Origin: Nautilus pompilius
Taxonomy: Eukaryota; Mollusca; Cephalopoda; Nautilida; Nautilidae
DNA: 64,000 nt
Assembly: GCA_018389105.1 (NCBI GenBank)
Contig: JACATO010000982.1
Coordinates: 92,001 to 156,000 of the forward strand
Reading direction: 5' to 3'
Shown: piece after piece, positions 27,801-42,800 of the stretch
How the letters are laid out: every line of letters starts with the position of its first letter
Numbering within the stretch: the first letter of the stretch is position 1
The notes under the pieces: model-generated
The model's input: the letters and a program-made list of their open reading frames with translations, nothing else
Databases searched by the model: none
What the model was told of the DNA's origin: nothing
Position numbers and translations under genes: made by a program

Positions 27801-30800
27801 TCTTTAAAATGCTTGTAACTGGGTGTTTACAGCATCTTTGTTTCCTCACTATCAAATTTTGTAGCAAGGGAGTTAATAATTTAAATCTATTAAATTGTAT
27901 ATCATTACATCCCTCAACCAATGACAAGCAAAGAAGTAAAATACTTAATTAAAAATATATAATATTATTGACTAATAGTTTATAATTTTTATATCTACAA
28001 ATGTAAGGTTCAGAATATTAGTTTTACTTGTCCCTTATTTCTAGAGAGAATTCAAAATTTGATGCTCATATTGAAAGGAAAACACATTGTGATAATATCA
28101 ACAAATCAAACATTTTTTCTTTCTAAATTCTAGTTTGATTTGCATCTTGGGTGATAGCTAGGAAGCCAACAGGTTGTTTTACTCGTGTGTGTGTGCATAA
28201 TGCCAGAGATGAAACTAAATATTTATTGTTTACTATAATAATCTTTAATCTGTACAATGAGCTAATCAACCAATCTTCTCTCATTTCTCTCAAACTATTT
28301 TTGGCTTTTCTGTTTGGATAAAAGTGATGAAAGCTCATGAATAAATATTTAAAATTAAGAGAGAGAGAACCATTACATGTTTCTCAAGTTAACCAACTTC
28401 TCATATTTTTTAAAGCTAATTACAAAACCCTGATTTTATCATTGTTGTATTTTGTTGTTTTTAGGTTCATACAGTTCAACATCAGAATTGGAAGTGATTC
28501 AGCAACATCAAATTGCCGACCAACTGATCGCTGGTCTGAAGCAGTGTATTTAGAAAACTCCTGCAATGGTGGCATTACCTGGGAACTGCTCAAAACATTC
28601 ACTTATAACATGTACAAAAATCCCAGGTAGGTTCTCATCCTTTCTTCTTTAAAAAAAAAAAGATCTATGAAGATTCAAATGAAACCTGAGGGCCAAATAT
28701 CATTATGATGATGCTGTTTCAGGTGAGTTTCATTTGAATATACATAACAGTAGCTTAATGTCTTTAATATTAAAGTGAATTCAAACAATTAAAATGATGA
28801 TAAAAACTACATTAAGATAGCTGGAATGTCTCTAATGAAACTTAGCTTAATGAAGCTTTTATAATTTTAAAATTGCTTTCTAAAATTTTAAAACATCTTT
28901 CTGGATAAAAAATATTAAAATGTTGTTAATAATACTACCACTAATAAAACTGACTATGATAAGATAAAATACTTTTAATGAAACTTAATACTGTATTTTT
29001 TGGCATATAACTCCATACTTTTTTCTGCAAGGGCCTGACCATCAACTTATACTCCACTCCGACTTATATACGGATGAAATCATGATATCGGGAACATGGG
29101 TCCCTTAAGTACCATGGGAGATGTGTGCGTGTGTGGGTGCATGCTGACTCAGGTTGAGTCACCTCCCTTTTGTTTATTTCTTAGGGAGCACAGATATCAT
29201 TGTGTTAGGGGAGCTTCAATTCGCCAAAGTTGAAATAAAATATCAACCCTTACTCGAAACTGCCTGCTATAAAGAAAAGGAAAGCAGGTACTGCAGCTTT
29301 TAAACTGGAAGTGGTGAATTTTGCAGAAAACAATGGTGGAAACATGGCAGCAGTATGACGTTGGTGAGAAATGTGATTGTGATTGGCGAAAAGCAAAGGA
29401 TTCATTACGACCGACTGAGAAAAGTAGAAATGCAGATTGAGGTTGCAAAGCTGGATGATTCAGCTTTGTAGTTGATAGGCAAATATCACATCAGACTGTG
29501 TTCCATACGGATTGAAGCTTTATTTCACCCAAAACTCTTTCCTTCCCCAAATCTCTCGCTTTGATGTTATCCACCAATGCTGTTTTATAACCCCGACAGA
29601 AATTCTATGCTGTTATTACTGTACAGAAGTACGATCATACTGTCGACTTACATCTGAATGAATGCCTGGAAAACGGGAAAACTGACCTCTTCTACTTATA
29701 CTCCACATCGACTACCCGAAAAATATGGCACATTGCTGTATAAAATTGTTTTAAATTGATTAATCTTTTTTGTGTTACTAATGCAAAAATGATGATGATG
29801 ACGATGACGACGATGATGATGATGATAGGATAACTGGAATATTTTAAAATGAAACAAAACATTTTTGTAGTTTTTCTAATACAAAATATTATTGAACTTT
29901 GTAAATATTTCACCAATTATGCTGTGTTTGCTTTTATGTTGTTTTATCTTTAAAAAAAATTAATGTTGAAGGTTTCCTCACAAATACTTAGTAGAAAATT
30001 TTCCAACAAAGATACAGCCAAAGTAAGAAAATTCTTCACTTGTGATGTCACGATAAACTTCATTCGCCTCTTTCATTAATGTACGGAGTAACCTCCATTT
30101 TCAAACCTTTGTACTCACCAAGGCTGACTGATGGTAAAACTCATGAAAACACGTTTAAAAAAAACAAAAAAACAACTATACTGATAAGAAAAGATCTAAA
30201 TAAAATAAGTAAAGTTTTTTTCAAAATTTGATTTAGTTCATCAGTATAAATTGTAATCCTATAGAAAGTGCCGACTAAATTTCAAATGCAAGTGCAAATA
30301 ATGTATTTCATTCTTGCTTCACTGGTCTCAGAATGGATTCCATAAAGCTTCCTGAAAGTTCCAAGAATACACACTGCCAGTTCCGTTGGTGGCAGCCCAG
30401 GCATTCAGGGTTTCATCAGGATGTGTGGGCACTGGACGACATCAACCTCAACTATGACCTCTACAACACACTGGGTGTTGAGACAGAGAACATGACAGAC
30501 ACTATTCAGGGTCTGACTGTGTCACAGGGAAGACTGCTTGACAACTACTGTCGGATCCTCAAGAGCATCAGGTTAGATCTTGAACTTTAGATCTTTGAGG
30601 TTCTGCCTTTAGAGTGAGCAAATGTTCTCTTTCCATTGTAATTCCTAACAATAAACTATTCTTCTGTCTCAGTGAATTTCCTTTATGATGAGAAAGTTTG
30701 TGTAAATTTTACTCTTCTAGTTTTGTTGATGAATACAAGAACGGCCAGAAGCGTTTTCTGATGACAGACTCCATGCAGATTGGCCCATCGTACATGATTC

Positions 30801-33800
30801 AGTTTAACCTAGCCATGGGCTGCGGCACGCCTTACAGTAAAGGGGTCAACAACAAAATTTACCTGGAGTATTCAACGGATCATGGACTCAACTGGTCACT
30901 GGTGAAAGAACCGTGCCTCCCATCGAAAACCTGCTCTGATTTCAAGGCTGGCACAGTTTACGACGTCTCTCAGTACCCAAAATGGACCCGCATCACTGAG
31001 CAGCTTCCTTCTGACACAATGTGAGTTGGTTTGTTGTTCCTAGCATTGGATGTCACTAGAACTATTACTGACTGCAGTCATCTCCTTTTACATAAAAATT
31101 GTTCTTTTGTAAAAAAAAATAGATTAATACATTTACTTATTTTACACACACACATATATATATATATATATACAAATACATGTGTGTGGATTCTATTTTC
31201 CATTCTAGTTTCAAGCAGTCCTGTATAAAATCTTTACTTACTTAATAATGAGGGCCTGTTTTTGTCAGTTCATTGCATGACATCAGTTGTGCATTCTTTG
31301 GTTTGAGTGGGTGGCACTGCTTGGTTGACTGTCGATTACAAAACAGTTAACTCAGAATGAGAGAGCAAGAAATCAAGCAGCAACGTCAAACAAATAACGA
31401 ATACCTTGTAACAACAAAACATAGGAAAAGGATAATTTATCAGAAAGACTAGATACAGTATCAGGATGTGAGTCTTTAGTCCAAATAAATAACAAAGAAC
31501 TTTGAATAAATACATCATTAAAATGGAGAGCAGACAAGAAAAACTTGGTGTGTAACATTTTACTAAACTTATTGCTAAATTGTTGTTGTATTTCCTTTTC
31601 CTTTAGTTCTCCATCGACTAAGTTTCGTTTGCAGCAGCCAGAGTGGGGTCCTTCTGACACCTGGTCTTTGAATCGACTGTACATTGGTCAAGAATGTCCC
31701 TTCATGTGTCATGGACATGGTCAATGTGACAAAGGGCTATGCAAGTATGTTGTATTCATGGACTTTTTTGTTTGTGTTTTTCCATTAATATTTAAATAAT
31801 GTTAATCCATTTTCATGTCAGAGTGCATTGAATTTTATTGACTTTTTAAATCATGGCTTAGTCACCTTGGCTCATGCTACACAGTTATTTTGGAAGAGGT
31901 TACATTACTTTCTGATGACTTTTTTCAGTTACAGAATGAATGAAGGAGCTACTTCATTTTATTCTAAAAAGAACTTTAGGATTTTTACTTTCCATTTATC
32001 AAACTCTAGTATCCCGGTATATATACAGAAAACCCTCAATAGCTCGAAGTTTCAGGGATCTCTCAAAATACTCAGCATCAGCTTTTTATAATCCATGTCA
32101 CTGGTTTTTATTTCTTGCATTAAGTTCTTTGGTCTTATCGGCATTTTTAGGTCTTGAGGAAAGAGCAGTTGGGTGAGTGTTGGACTGCTTTGCCATCTCC
32201 CTCTCTCACCTCTGAGTCCCTTTTCAACTTTGAGAATTGCCTGTTACTATGTCTCAATTTTACGAGTTTTCAGTTTGTGTTTTTTATGATCCCATATTGC
32301 CAAGACCTGTGTGTATTTGAGTTTATACCGCATCAAAAATAGTTATGGGAACACACAGGATAACCATGAATAATGAGTAATTGCAACTGAGAGATTGTAC
32401 AAAATGCATTATTACAGAAATATACAGAACCCAAATGAATGCCTTGTACAGTGCATTAGTGTTTGGTATGTGAGTCCTTTCCTTTATATGGAACATGACA
32501 CCTTGTTTTCAGGCACCAATACGCAGGTTATCAAAGTATTTTTACCAGTACTGTGGAATGTTGTTCCAAATATCCTGTAGCTCTTTCCACAGTCTATCTA
32601 AGCTGATTGTTTGTTGTTTGACTTTCTCAGCAGCCATATAATGCTATATAGCCTCAATGGTGATTGTATCAGGACTTTGTCCAGGCCAGGAACCTTTGTG
32701 AATGTTCCATCAGCCTCTTTACATTCCAGATAGTTTTTCATCACATTTGGCTGTTTGCTTGAGGTTACTGTCATATTGGAAGCTGAATCTCTGTCCAATG
32801 AGATGTATTCCTGAAAGAATGGCAAGATGGATGAAAACCTTCCTATGCAGTCTCACACTTATGTTGATCCACCGCCAAGCTTCATTGTGGTTATTGTACA
32901 CTTGGTTACAATGGTTTATTGTCTGCATTTGGCTGCTAATTATTCTCATCAAACAGTTCAAACTTGGACTAATCTGTAAAAAGCACCTCCTTACAGGTTT
33001 GTTCATCCCACTGTTTCATTTATTTTGCCCATTTCAGTTTTGCTTTTTGGCTGCCTCTTCTCAGCAAATGTCTTCATGCAGTTACACATCCAATGAGAAC
33101 CAACTCTGCACCAGTTTATGCTGTAGTGTTCTTGAAGAAACACCGACACCCGTACTTGCAGCAAGATTATTTGCAAGATTTCTACTGGCTCACAATTTAT
33201 CATGTATAGAACATACCTTGAAGTATTTAATGCCACCATTGGAGAGTTTGGAACTGAATGGTGAAGAAAAGCCTGTCAGGACTATATGAGGGCAGGAGAG
33301 GAGGAGAGCGGGTTGATGCAGTCTTCCTCATCATTGGAGAAGGAAGGATCTTTTCAGGATGGTCTGATGATGTCGAAGCCTAGTGATTTTTTGGTTTGGT
33401 TTTAGTCCTCCAGAAAGTCAGTGCTTGGTGACTATGGAGCAGAAGCTGGAATTGGTGATATTCTTTCTGGTGCACCTGGTGGCTCTCTATACATGTCTGT
33501 TGTTCTCCTCCTGGTGGGTCTCTCTGCCACACAGTGGTCAGTTTCAAACCTGCATGGGCCCAGGGCTATTTGGATAATGGGAATACCTCCACCAGCCATT
33601 TCTTTCACTTTCCACTGTTGTAAATCACCTCCTGGGTCACTGCAACCCCATCATGCCTAACGTGTATGTACAAGCATTTTTAAAAGTAGGACTGCTTCAA
33701 TTTAATCCTGTAGTTTTTCTTGGAATTTGTTGTTAAATTTATTAAATATGAGCAAAATTTTTTTTCTTTTTTAAAAAAAAACAAAAACATTTCTAGATGT

Positions 33801-36800
33801 GATGATGGTTATGCTGGGGAAAGTTGTGAGCCATCTAAAAGCCTGGTCTCCAGCATCCAGGCAGACTTTGGGATGACGTACAAACCGGAAAGCGATTTCC
33901 ATCGAGTCACTGGTGGAGACATGGTCAATGGCTACCAAGGGTGTGGCATTATCTTATCTGGAGAATCACTGTACTTTTCTCAGGTGATTATTTAAATGAA
34001 AAACTTGTAATAAATCTGGTGGTTTGGGCTAAATTCTGATCTCTTTCCCACAAGCTTGTGCTGAAATAAAAACAACTTAGTTTGATGGTATTTTTGTTTT
34101 CTTCATCACTAGTTATGCTGTCTGCATTCTGCCAGTGGTTTTGCTTAAATTCAGAATATTCCAAGTTTTGTTTCCACTAGTGGGTTGTGGGTGGACCAGT
34201 AAAGGAATATGATTTAAATCCCACCATTTGTTTTGGCTAATAGATTTGGACCACTTTGGTCTAATTTCCATCAGTGGTCAAAATTTTAAATGTCTTGGTC
34301 TCATTATTTGAAATATTTTCCATCTCTGATTATTTTTTTTTAAAGAAACAACAACCATAATTCAAATGTATTGCTAACATTAGAGAAAAATATAAGTGAC
34401 AGAGATTATTTGGCTTGGGTGAGAAAGGGGTTTTCTCTGATTCACTTGTAAGTATTGTCTCAGATAGGATCTTTTCATGAAGTACTGGGTATTCAAGCTG
34501 ATCTTTGGTATCTTTGGCCTATAGGATGGTGTGAGAGAGATGCAGACCAAAGACATTGACACTCTCAGAGATGACTATATCCAGTTCTACATTCGTATCG
34601 GTGGTGGAAGCCAGGAGTGCAATGGAGCAGATCGTCCTGAAGAGGGCGTCCTCCTTCAGTACTCAACAAATGGTGGAATAACGTGGAATCTACTGGAAGA
34701 GCTGGTTCATTCAGAGTACCACACTCCTCAGTAAGGGCATAACACCAAAATGAATTACATCAATTTTTACCTTTACTTAATGTCTGATATTGATCTTATA
34801 TGCAAAGGTAAGTCATTAAGTAAAGTGAACTGTATTATAAGACCAGTACAGGAAGAACTCATCACATCACTTTGCAACATGTCTTCCAAGATATCAGTAC
34901 ACACAGAATTCAGAAGCTCATCTGTCTGTGGTATCTTGTTGCTTGCATAACCAGTTTTGTACTTCTGCCTGCAGAGTACTGTCATCAGCAAATTTTGTGT
35001 CTTTAGAGTCTTCATTTGTCTGAAGAAGTGAAAGTCAGATGATGAAAGGTCAGCACTATAAGTTGGATACGGTACAAGTTTAGTTATCAGCTGGCAGTCA
35101 AAATCTACCTGGAGGGCTTAATTGTATTGCAGCTGCACTTTGCTCAATTAACCTCATTGTTTGTTCATATCAAAGCCTTAGACTAATCCTGCAGGAGGTT
35201 AGAGTATGTAACACTGGTCACAGTTTGCTTATTTACCTCATATGCAGCAATTACAGCCCTTTCACAATCCTAGTATATGGTCAGTTTCATTGTTGGCTTT
35301 CTGGTTTAAAGTGATGCACCCAAGTTTCATAGGTTGTGATGTTATTATGCCAACATTGGTGTGGAATCATGTAAGCAGGTATTTGCATATGGTGACTGGA
35401 TGGTTGCTTTGTATTCAACTGTAAGGTGCTTAACACAGCCATCATGCAGAAACTTTGTGAAAGTCACGGTGGTTGTAAACTATTTAATGAAGACTAATTA
35501 TCTCTACACTGCCTAACAATATCCATCTATCCTGCAAAATTATTGCCTCAGTCTGTGCCATGATATATTTTATTGCTGCAAGAACTTTAGAATCTTTCAC
35601 ACTACACATTCATACTAACTAACAATTGCTACTATAGTGTGCATATTTTTGTTAACAAACCTTAAAAAGCAAAAAAATTGCATCATACTTTGTTGCTGTA
35701 GAATGGTACCTGTCTCCAGGAGTGTCACCATGTTTAACCACTTATTACTAGTAATGACATTTTATTATCCAGTACAGTATTGTGTCCACAGGCAACTGAC
35801 CAATGAGAGAGAGAGAGAGAGATTTCAAGTGACTTTTTTTTTTAGTGTACATTTACAATGTTTAAATGATATCACACCCATGTTTAACAATTGTTAGATA
35901 ATTTTTCCTGGGTAGCTAATATACTATTCAAAATGCAGCTTAGTTACAAGTAATACTTTCATTTCTTAGCAAAATGCTTTCAGTAAAAAAAAATAATAAA
36001 ATTGCTGGGTGAATGTTGGGGGGGGGGCATTTTTCATATTCATTGAATAAAGATATATTGAAGTTTTCTGTTTTTTTTAGGTATGTCCATGTGGACTTGC
36101 CAAAATCTGCAAAGACATCTAGCACAAGATTTCGATGGTGGCAGCCTTTGCACTCTGGAGCAGGTACTGACCAATGGGCAGTGGATGGGATTCATATTGG
36201 GCGCTATGAGAACCTAAGATCGCTTGAGGACAATTTCAATGTAAGTCGAAGCTTTCTAAGCAGTTGAGCTAAGTTTATGTTACTGGAGTTACTTCTTCAT
36301 ATTTGCTGTGTTTTGATGAATGCAAGAAGAGAAAAAATATGTATCTATTGACTGTGAAATGCCCCAAATGAATTACAAAGTTTCTATAACCATACCTGAA
36401 GAAAATTGCTTGTTGCTAAGTATCAAATCAACTTTGCTAGACAGATATTAGTATTGTTGCTTTCATGCAAATCAGATCTAAAAGATTTTATTTTTATTTT
36501 TAAGGTTTAGCCATTTTTTTTCTATCTGAACATGAATAGTAAGATCAGAACTCTACCATCTGCTGTACCTGCCTGTGGTAACAGTTAAATTTATGCAATA
36601 GAAATTATATTCTTCTAACTCTTTGTATATCACCTGGAGTAAATTTGTAAATGTATTACTCAGCACAGTGCACCCTGGGTAAGTTAAAAACTGACACATC
36701 ATACAGGGTGCTAAACCTGATATGTAAAACTGCTTTGATAAAAGTCTGTAAGGGCACAGATACATTTGTCTGGTAGTTCAGAAGCAGACACTCTTGGGTA

Positions 36801-39800
36801 GTGATATGATTATTGTCAGGCTAATCTGGACACTAGTATTTTTCTGTAAATGTGTGATGGAGGCATTCTGAGTATTAGTGAATTTTCCAACATAGTATTA
36901 AATGAACTTATAATAAAAAACTAACATGAGAATCATTTCTAATTGGTTTCATGTTACATGGTTTTTATGGAATTTCAGTAATATACTGTATGAATTACAG
37001 AAGTACATGAAAATAGGAAGTACTGAATCTATTTCTAGCCTTGTGCATTTAATATAGTGATTAAATTATGTGACAAAAGTTTGCACATGAAGTAAAACTT
37101 ATTTGTTAGATGGCAGTTTTTTAAATGTAAGAGGATTTCAGTTACCAACCCCGTGATAGTATGACATAAACAAAATGTTTTTTTGAAAAGGGCAGTGTGA
37201 TTTGATTAGATGATGTTTGAGTCTTTAAATTCATAACTATACCTTAGGGCACCTTTCTCATTTCTAAGATGTGATTGTGTTATGCAAACTATTTTTCAGC
37301 ACATAAACAACTTCGGGTCCTTCTGAAGGTCAGGCATAGTTGTCTCTTTGTCTGGTATTGATTTGTTATTTTATTTATTTTAGCTTATGGAATTTTGTTC
37401 ACAGATGTGACATTTTTCAAAAATTTCAGCGACTGCAGGACTTGCAAACCTCAGGACCGTGGCTCACGGTCACCGATGGTGTCATAGGCAAGTACTGCCA
37501 ATCAAATGATACGGCGCTGATTTTGGGCAACCAAGAAAATGACAAGTTCATTGTCACTAAGGATCTGGACCTTCAAGTTGGGGACATCATACAGTTCAAA
37601 GTGAGGCCATTTTTTTTAGCTCGTTGTTGTTGTTGTTGTTGTTGTTGTTGGTGGTGAAAATAAGTTACAAGAATTGGTTCACAATTGTTGCTAATCAAGC
37701 AATCAAACTAAATGACAATTATTTTTTTGATTAGCAGATTTCACAATAAGTTTCATGTAGATGTGTATAGATTGGGTAAAATTAAATAAACAATATTAGT
37801 TGGTGATTATCAGGTTCTTCACTCTTCTGCACAATAAGGGATTTAAAAATTATTTCTATAGCTGCTTTAAAAGAAAGAGGGAAATGCCTGACATTGAATA
37901 TATTGTGAATTAAATGTCAAGTGAAGTGAAATAAGAGGCAGATTTAATTGTGGTTTTTTTTTTTTTACTAAGTTATTTTTTTTACAAGTTTTATACAAAA
38001 TATTTGCAAATTGTTTCTTCATTAGCTCCTGAGATTAGTCTTAGTTTCCACTGTGAGCAGCTCACTGCCTTGCAGATGCAGTAATTCTGTACCATGGTTG
38101 TACGTACGTACTTAAATTAATCAATGCATGCATAATTATAGTTTAGAAATAATACGTTAACGAGCAATTACTATGCTCTCTACAAGCTCTGCATCTGTAA
38201 AATTTTAGTTTTGTTGGTGCAACATCTTGCAGTTACGTTATTTAAGCACAGCTCTAGTACGTAATGCATGCCAGACCAAACTCCTTTTACTGCCTTCATG
38301 TCATCACCAGATCAATGTTGGCTGCAGCAAGAAGTTCCGCTGGGACCATCACGTTTTGCTGCAATACAGCCATGATCAGGGAAGTACATGGAAGCTGGTG
38401 GTGGATCCGTGTTATAATGAGCACGAGTGTGACAGCAGACACACCGAGGGTAGCATCTACTACTCTGGCACACATGGCGAGTGGCATCTTTTTAACATAC
38501 CAGTCACGGAAGCATTGACTCTCAGGTAATATTTCCAACCCACAGGCATAGTAATTAGAAAAAAAAAAAACTAAATACATTTCGAATCAACTAATAGCAG
38601 ACAGGTACACCTTGCTAAAGGTGGAACAACTAACTAGTAATTAGGTGTCAACAGGTTTGCTTTTTCAATCAAAGAATGTTTTAACCCTTTCGCTTCGCTT
38701 ATATTTGTAGACATCTAAACATACTGTCAGTATTATGTATTCATCATAAAAGGAGAAACATAAAAAGATATAGATGAATTTTGCACACAAATTTTTACTA
38801 CTTTTGCGAAATTATTTTTCACAAAAATCACTAATGGTTAACAATATTTTAGAGTTCAGTAGTGGAACATCTTTGGTTAAGTATAATAAAAATGAGACCT
38901 ATACACCAGTTTAACATGGCAATGTTCAGCATTTCCTGTATAGCCTGCCTTCATTTCTATAATACTGCTTCGTCTAGTTCACTGGAAAACAAAACCAGTA
39001 TGTTTTGTATTTTTAGTATAACACTTAAATGGAAGAATTTCTTACAAGAAAAGAAAATCTAATAATGTAAAAGAAAAAAGGTTTTGTTCAGTTTAATCAA
39101 CTTTGTTTTTGTTGTACTGTGGAATTCACATCTGTCTGAAAGTTGCGTAGCTATTCAGCAGCAGTCAAGAGATGCAGAAGGATCTCTGGCGATTCATTAG
39201 GAGCACAACAGTAAACGCTTGTCTTCTGTATCATGAAATGTTATGGTACCAAATGCACTATATGAACATTGTTATAATAGAACAATAGTCTGTACGAAAT
39301 CTGATGGTGTCATTCTGCTTCATTCACAGGCCAGTATCCATTAGGTGGTGGCAGCTTGGAGGTGTACCGCACAGCTTTTCTCTGGATGATGTCTACATTG
39401 GGCCCAGTTGCCCTGACAACTGCAACAGACATGGAGTTTGCCAGGGTGATGCTTGTTTTTGTAATGCAGGATATAAAGGTAAAAAAAAAAAAAATTTTTT
39501 TTTAGTAAGTCTAATCCTTGATTTAGAAAATTGGAATTTCATAAGTGTATAATGTAATAGCTGGATTCACATGCTTTTCGTTGAGGCAATGATGATGATA
39601 AAAAAATATTTGCATTTTTTGGCTACCATGACAATTAAACATAAGTCTCTTTGTCAGCATGCAATGAAAATTCTTGTTTTTAATCTTAAAATTTATAATT
39701 AAACACGAAAGGAATGGGTTTCTGGATCATAATTTATTTCAGCAATCTATGGTTTCAATGGATACTGTATTGGGTGTTCAAATGAGGCAGCTACATAGCT

Positions 39801-42800
39801 AAGAAATAAACATTCAATAAATAATAGATTTTTAAAAAACACACTTCAAGTACAGGCTGTCCTTGACTTATGATCAAGTTACGATCTTCAAACCTGTTTG
39901 TAAGTTGAATTGTTCGTAACTTGAAACATGCTTGTTCTAAGAAACCTAGAATTTGTACCGTACAGTATACTTTAGCATGAAATAAGCACTGTAATTTCAA
40001 CTTGCCTACCTTTTGACACTGTATACTGTACAGCACTACAGGGCAGTAATGAATAATAAGAATAAATGATGATAAAATAAGAATTGTAATGTTACATACT
40101 GTGCTTGTTGAAAGTGGTGTTGCTGAGAGGAGAGGTGGAGGATTAGTTGGAATATGAGGATGGTGATGCTGCTGGAGACTGATAAGAGGTTGATGGAACT
40201 GGCTCTGGATCCTGTGCAGATGTTGATGGCTGTGGCTCCCTTTCAACATTAAAATATCTGTACCAGGAGGACCAGACAGAGGCCTTTTTCTCATCAGAGT
40301 TCACCTTGTAGCAGTTAAGGGAATCACTAACACACCTTGCTACCTTGGTGAATCTAGTGATTATCAATTAATTCATAAGTTTGTTTTGTTTTTCAATTAA
40401 AAATTAATCAAACTGAAAACCTTTGAAATATTTTATCACTTTTATCGGTTGTGAAAGAATCATTAAGAAAAAGGTAGGATCAGTTTTTAATTAGGGCTCC
40501 ATCTAAATTTGAAATGGAATTGCTTTCTGTTTCCACATTAACACAGTGCACAGCCCTAGTTTATGGAGAAAGTTTGCATGTAAATTTTAATTTTTTTTTT
40601 CTTATCCAAACAGGTTTGTCTTGCAATTCAAGTTCTCAGAATCCATCAGGCATGATGGATTGGTTTGACAACAGGAACCAGCCCACTGAATTCTGGGCTC
40701 GAATCATTGGGGGGATCCTGGGATTAGGTTGTGGGATCGTGGACACTGGAAAAGCTCTTTACTTCAGTGAAGATGGGACGAGAGAGGCTGTCACTCGACC
40801 TTTGGACACAACTCACTTGAGGTGAGTTTTAGCTTCCTGTCATCTGAAAATATACAACAAATATGCAAAGCTCTAAACAGGTCTCTGTCTTGCCTTGTCT
40901 CCCCCACAGTTAATGTAGAAATCATCAAAGGAGAAAAATTTATACACAGCCTCTATCACAAACACAGAAAGCAGTATATGATGTTTCACATCAACTCAAC
41001 TCCATCACAGTCTGTAGTGGAGATATGTCTCATTTTCATGACTGTTTTTTTAAAATTTTAGCCAATTTAATAACAGGGTAAACTAAGCACTACCACTGTT
41101 TTGCTGAAATGAAGTTTCTGTACCACACTATATATTATTGATTATTGGGATGTCTCTCATTTCCCATGATTCCATATTAAAAATTCCAGGCATCTTCATT
41201 TGTCACATAATATGGCTACCAAGGACTTAAGTGTTGCACTGATATAATGAAAAGTGTTTTTTATTTTTTATTTTAGTTATTTTTAATATTATATTTTTTA
41301 AAAAATAGCTTTTTAAAAAAATTCTTATCAAAGACTTTATTGTGATGGAGATTTAATTACAAAATGTTTTCAAAAATCTGACTCTGCTCCTAATCATGCT
41401 TTGGTCAAGACAAAATAGTTGGTATTAGAAGTGGGATACATATGCCAACAGTAAAGAGAACTACACAAAGGACTTAAGGACTTCATGTTATTTTCTGATT
41501 GTGATGTAATTTACAATTAATTGCTTATGTCTGGTGTCGTGATGTCACCAGTTGTAGTTGGTCAAAGACGCTAAGTTCACCACTGTGTATGACATGGCAT
41601 ATGCTGCTTTGTTCTCTGTTATTATAGGTGGTGACATGTTTGATTACTGAAGTTAGAATTTTCAGCTGAAACAAACACTAAAAGTTATTTTTAAAGGCAT
41701 TTGTGATTATTTCATCTTAATTTTTGTAGCATCATAAATGAAATACAAATGCACATTTGAACGCATTTTGGTTACCTTTGTGCTGTACTTCCAAGACTTG
41801 GTCAACCGACTCTCCACCTCTGATCAAGGGAGCTGACTTTAACATAAAACCATAGACAATATTATTGAAAAGGGTCACTGTGTGGAAATATGATGGAAGA
41901 CACTGCATCTCTCCTTCCTTTAGAATTTTTCATTTAAACATCTTAAAGCTATGTCAAGTTTCACATCAGTTAAAGAGCTGAATTGATATTAAAAATGGAA
42001 AGGAATCTCACTCATCATGAAAATATCCAAGTTGTCCTTTCTTTGCATTATCAGTGGCGTATAATAATCATCTATTCACAGATGACATTAGCTTTTCTTT
42101 TTTTTTCTTATTTTTTTGTGTGGCTCATTTCTGCATATTCAGTTTACTATTTTACACAACTTCTGGGGTAGTTTTGTCATGGATAATTTTTAATGTGTAA
42201 AATGGTAACTCTCATCTTCTACTGTTAAAATCAATTCTCCATTCTCTGTATGATGCTGATACTGTTTCTTTTAGAAATACGCCTATGTCCCTTATGTTCT
42301 CGACAATTAGCAGCATCTGTGGAGTTGGGTTTTCTGTTGTACTAGGGGCATTATTAAAATGAAATTCCAGGGGTGGGGGGTGGCTGGGTACCATAACAGC
42401 AATGTTATTTCAGCTGAGTTTCATTTGAATGCTGCTTCTAGTACAGGTTGAGTATCTTCATCCAAAAAGCCTGGGACCAAATGCATATTGGAATTCAGAT
42501 AATTCTGGTTTCCAGATATGTTATAAATATGGTAGGTATTAACATGATTATTACACAATCAAGTTCATTTTTTAATGCAGTTTTCCTATTATTCGTTGGT
42601 ATTCACTTTCACTATAAAATGTCAAAAATTGGTCTTTCTGCTGTTTTAAATCATATATGGTGATGAGATCCACCCAATACTCCTTACTCAGTTGTTTCAC
42701 AAATGCACAATTGTCAAGTCTTTGCAATACCTCAACTTTCTTAGCAATTGATAATGAATAATGCTTCCTATTCCCTTTATTACTATTATCCACAGGGTAT

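Noticed and set aside
32702-33289. 195-codon plus-strand ORF, the longest in the window
   Set aside because: It is antisense to a Tc1-like remnant whose minus-strand motifs ([17 protein letters not shown]) explain the region; the ORF shows no domain of its own.
33421-33660. 79-codon plus-strand ORF in a GC-richer patch
   Set aside because: It starts with a family-unlike Gly-rich stretch, has no splice-compatible place in reelin, and gives no recognisable domain; left unassigned within intron 20.
39791-40294. 167-codon minus-strand ORF, His/Ser/Thr-rich
   Set aside because: It is a frame shadow of the pogo/Tigger C-terminal fragment at 40143-40367, running into its terminal repeat.
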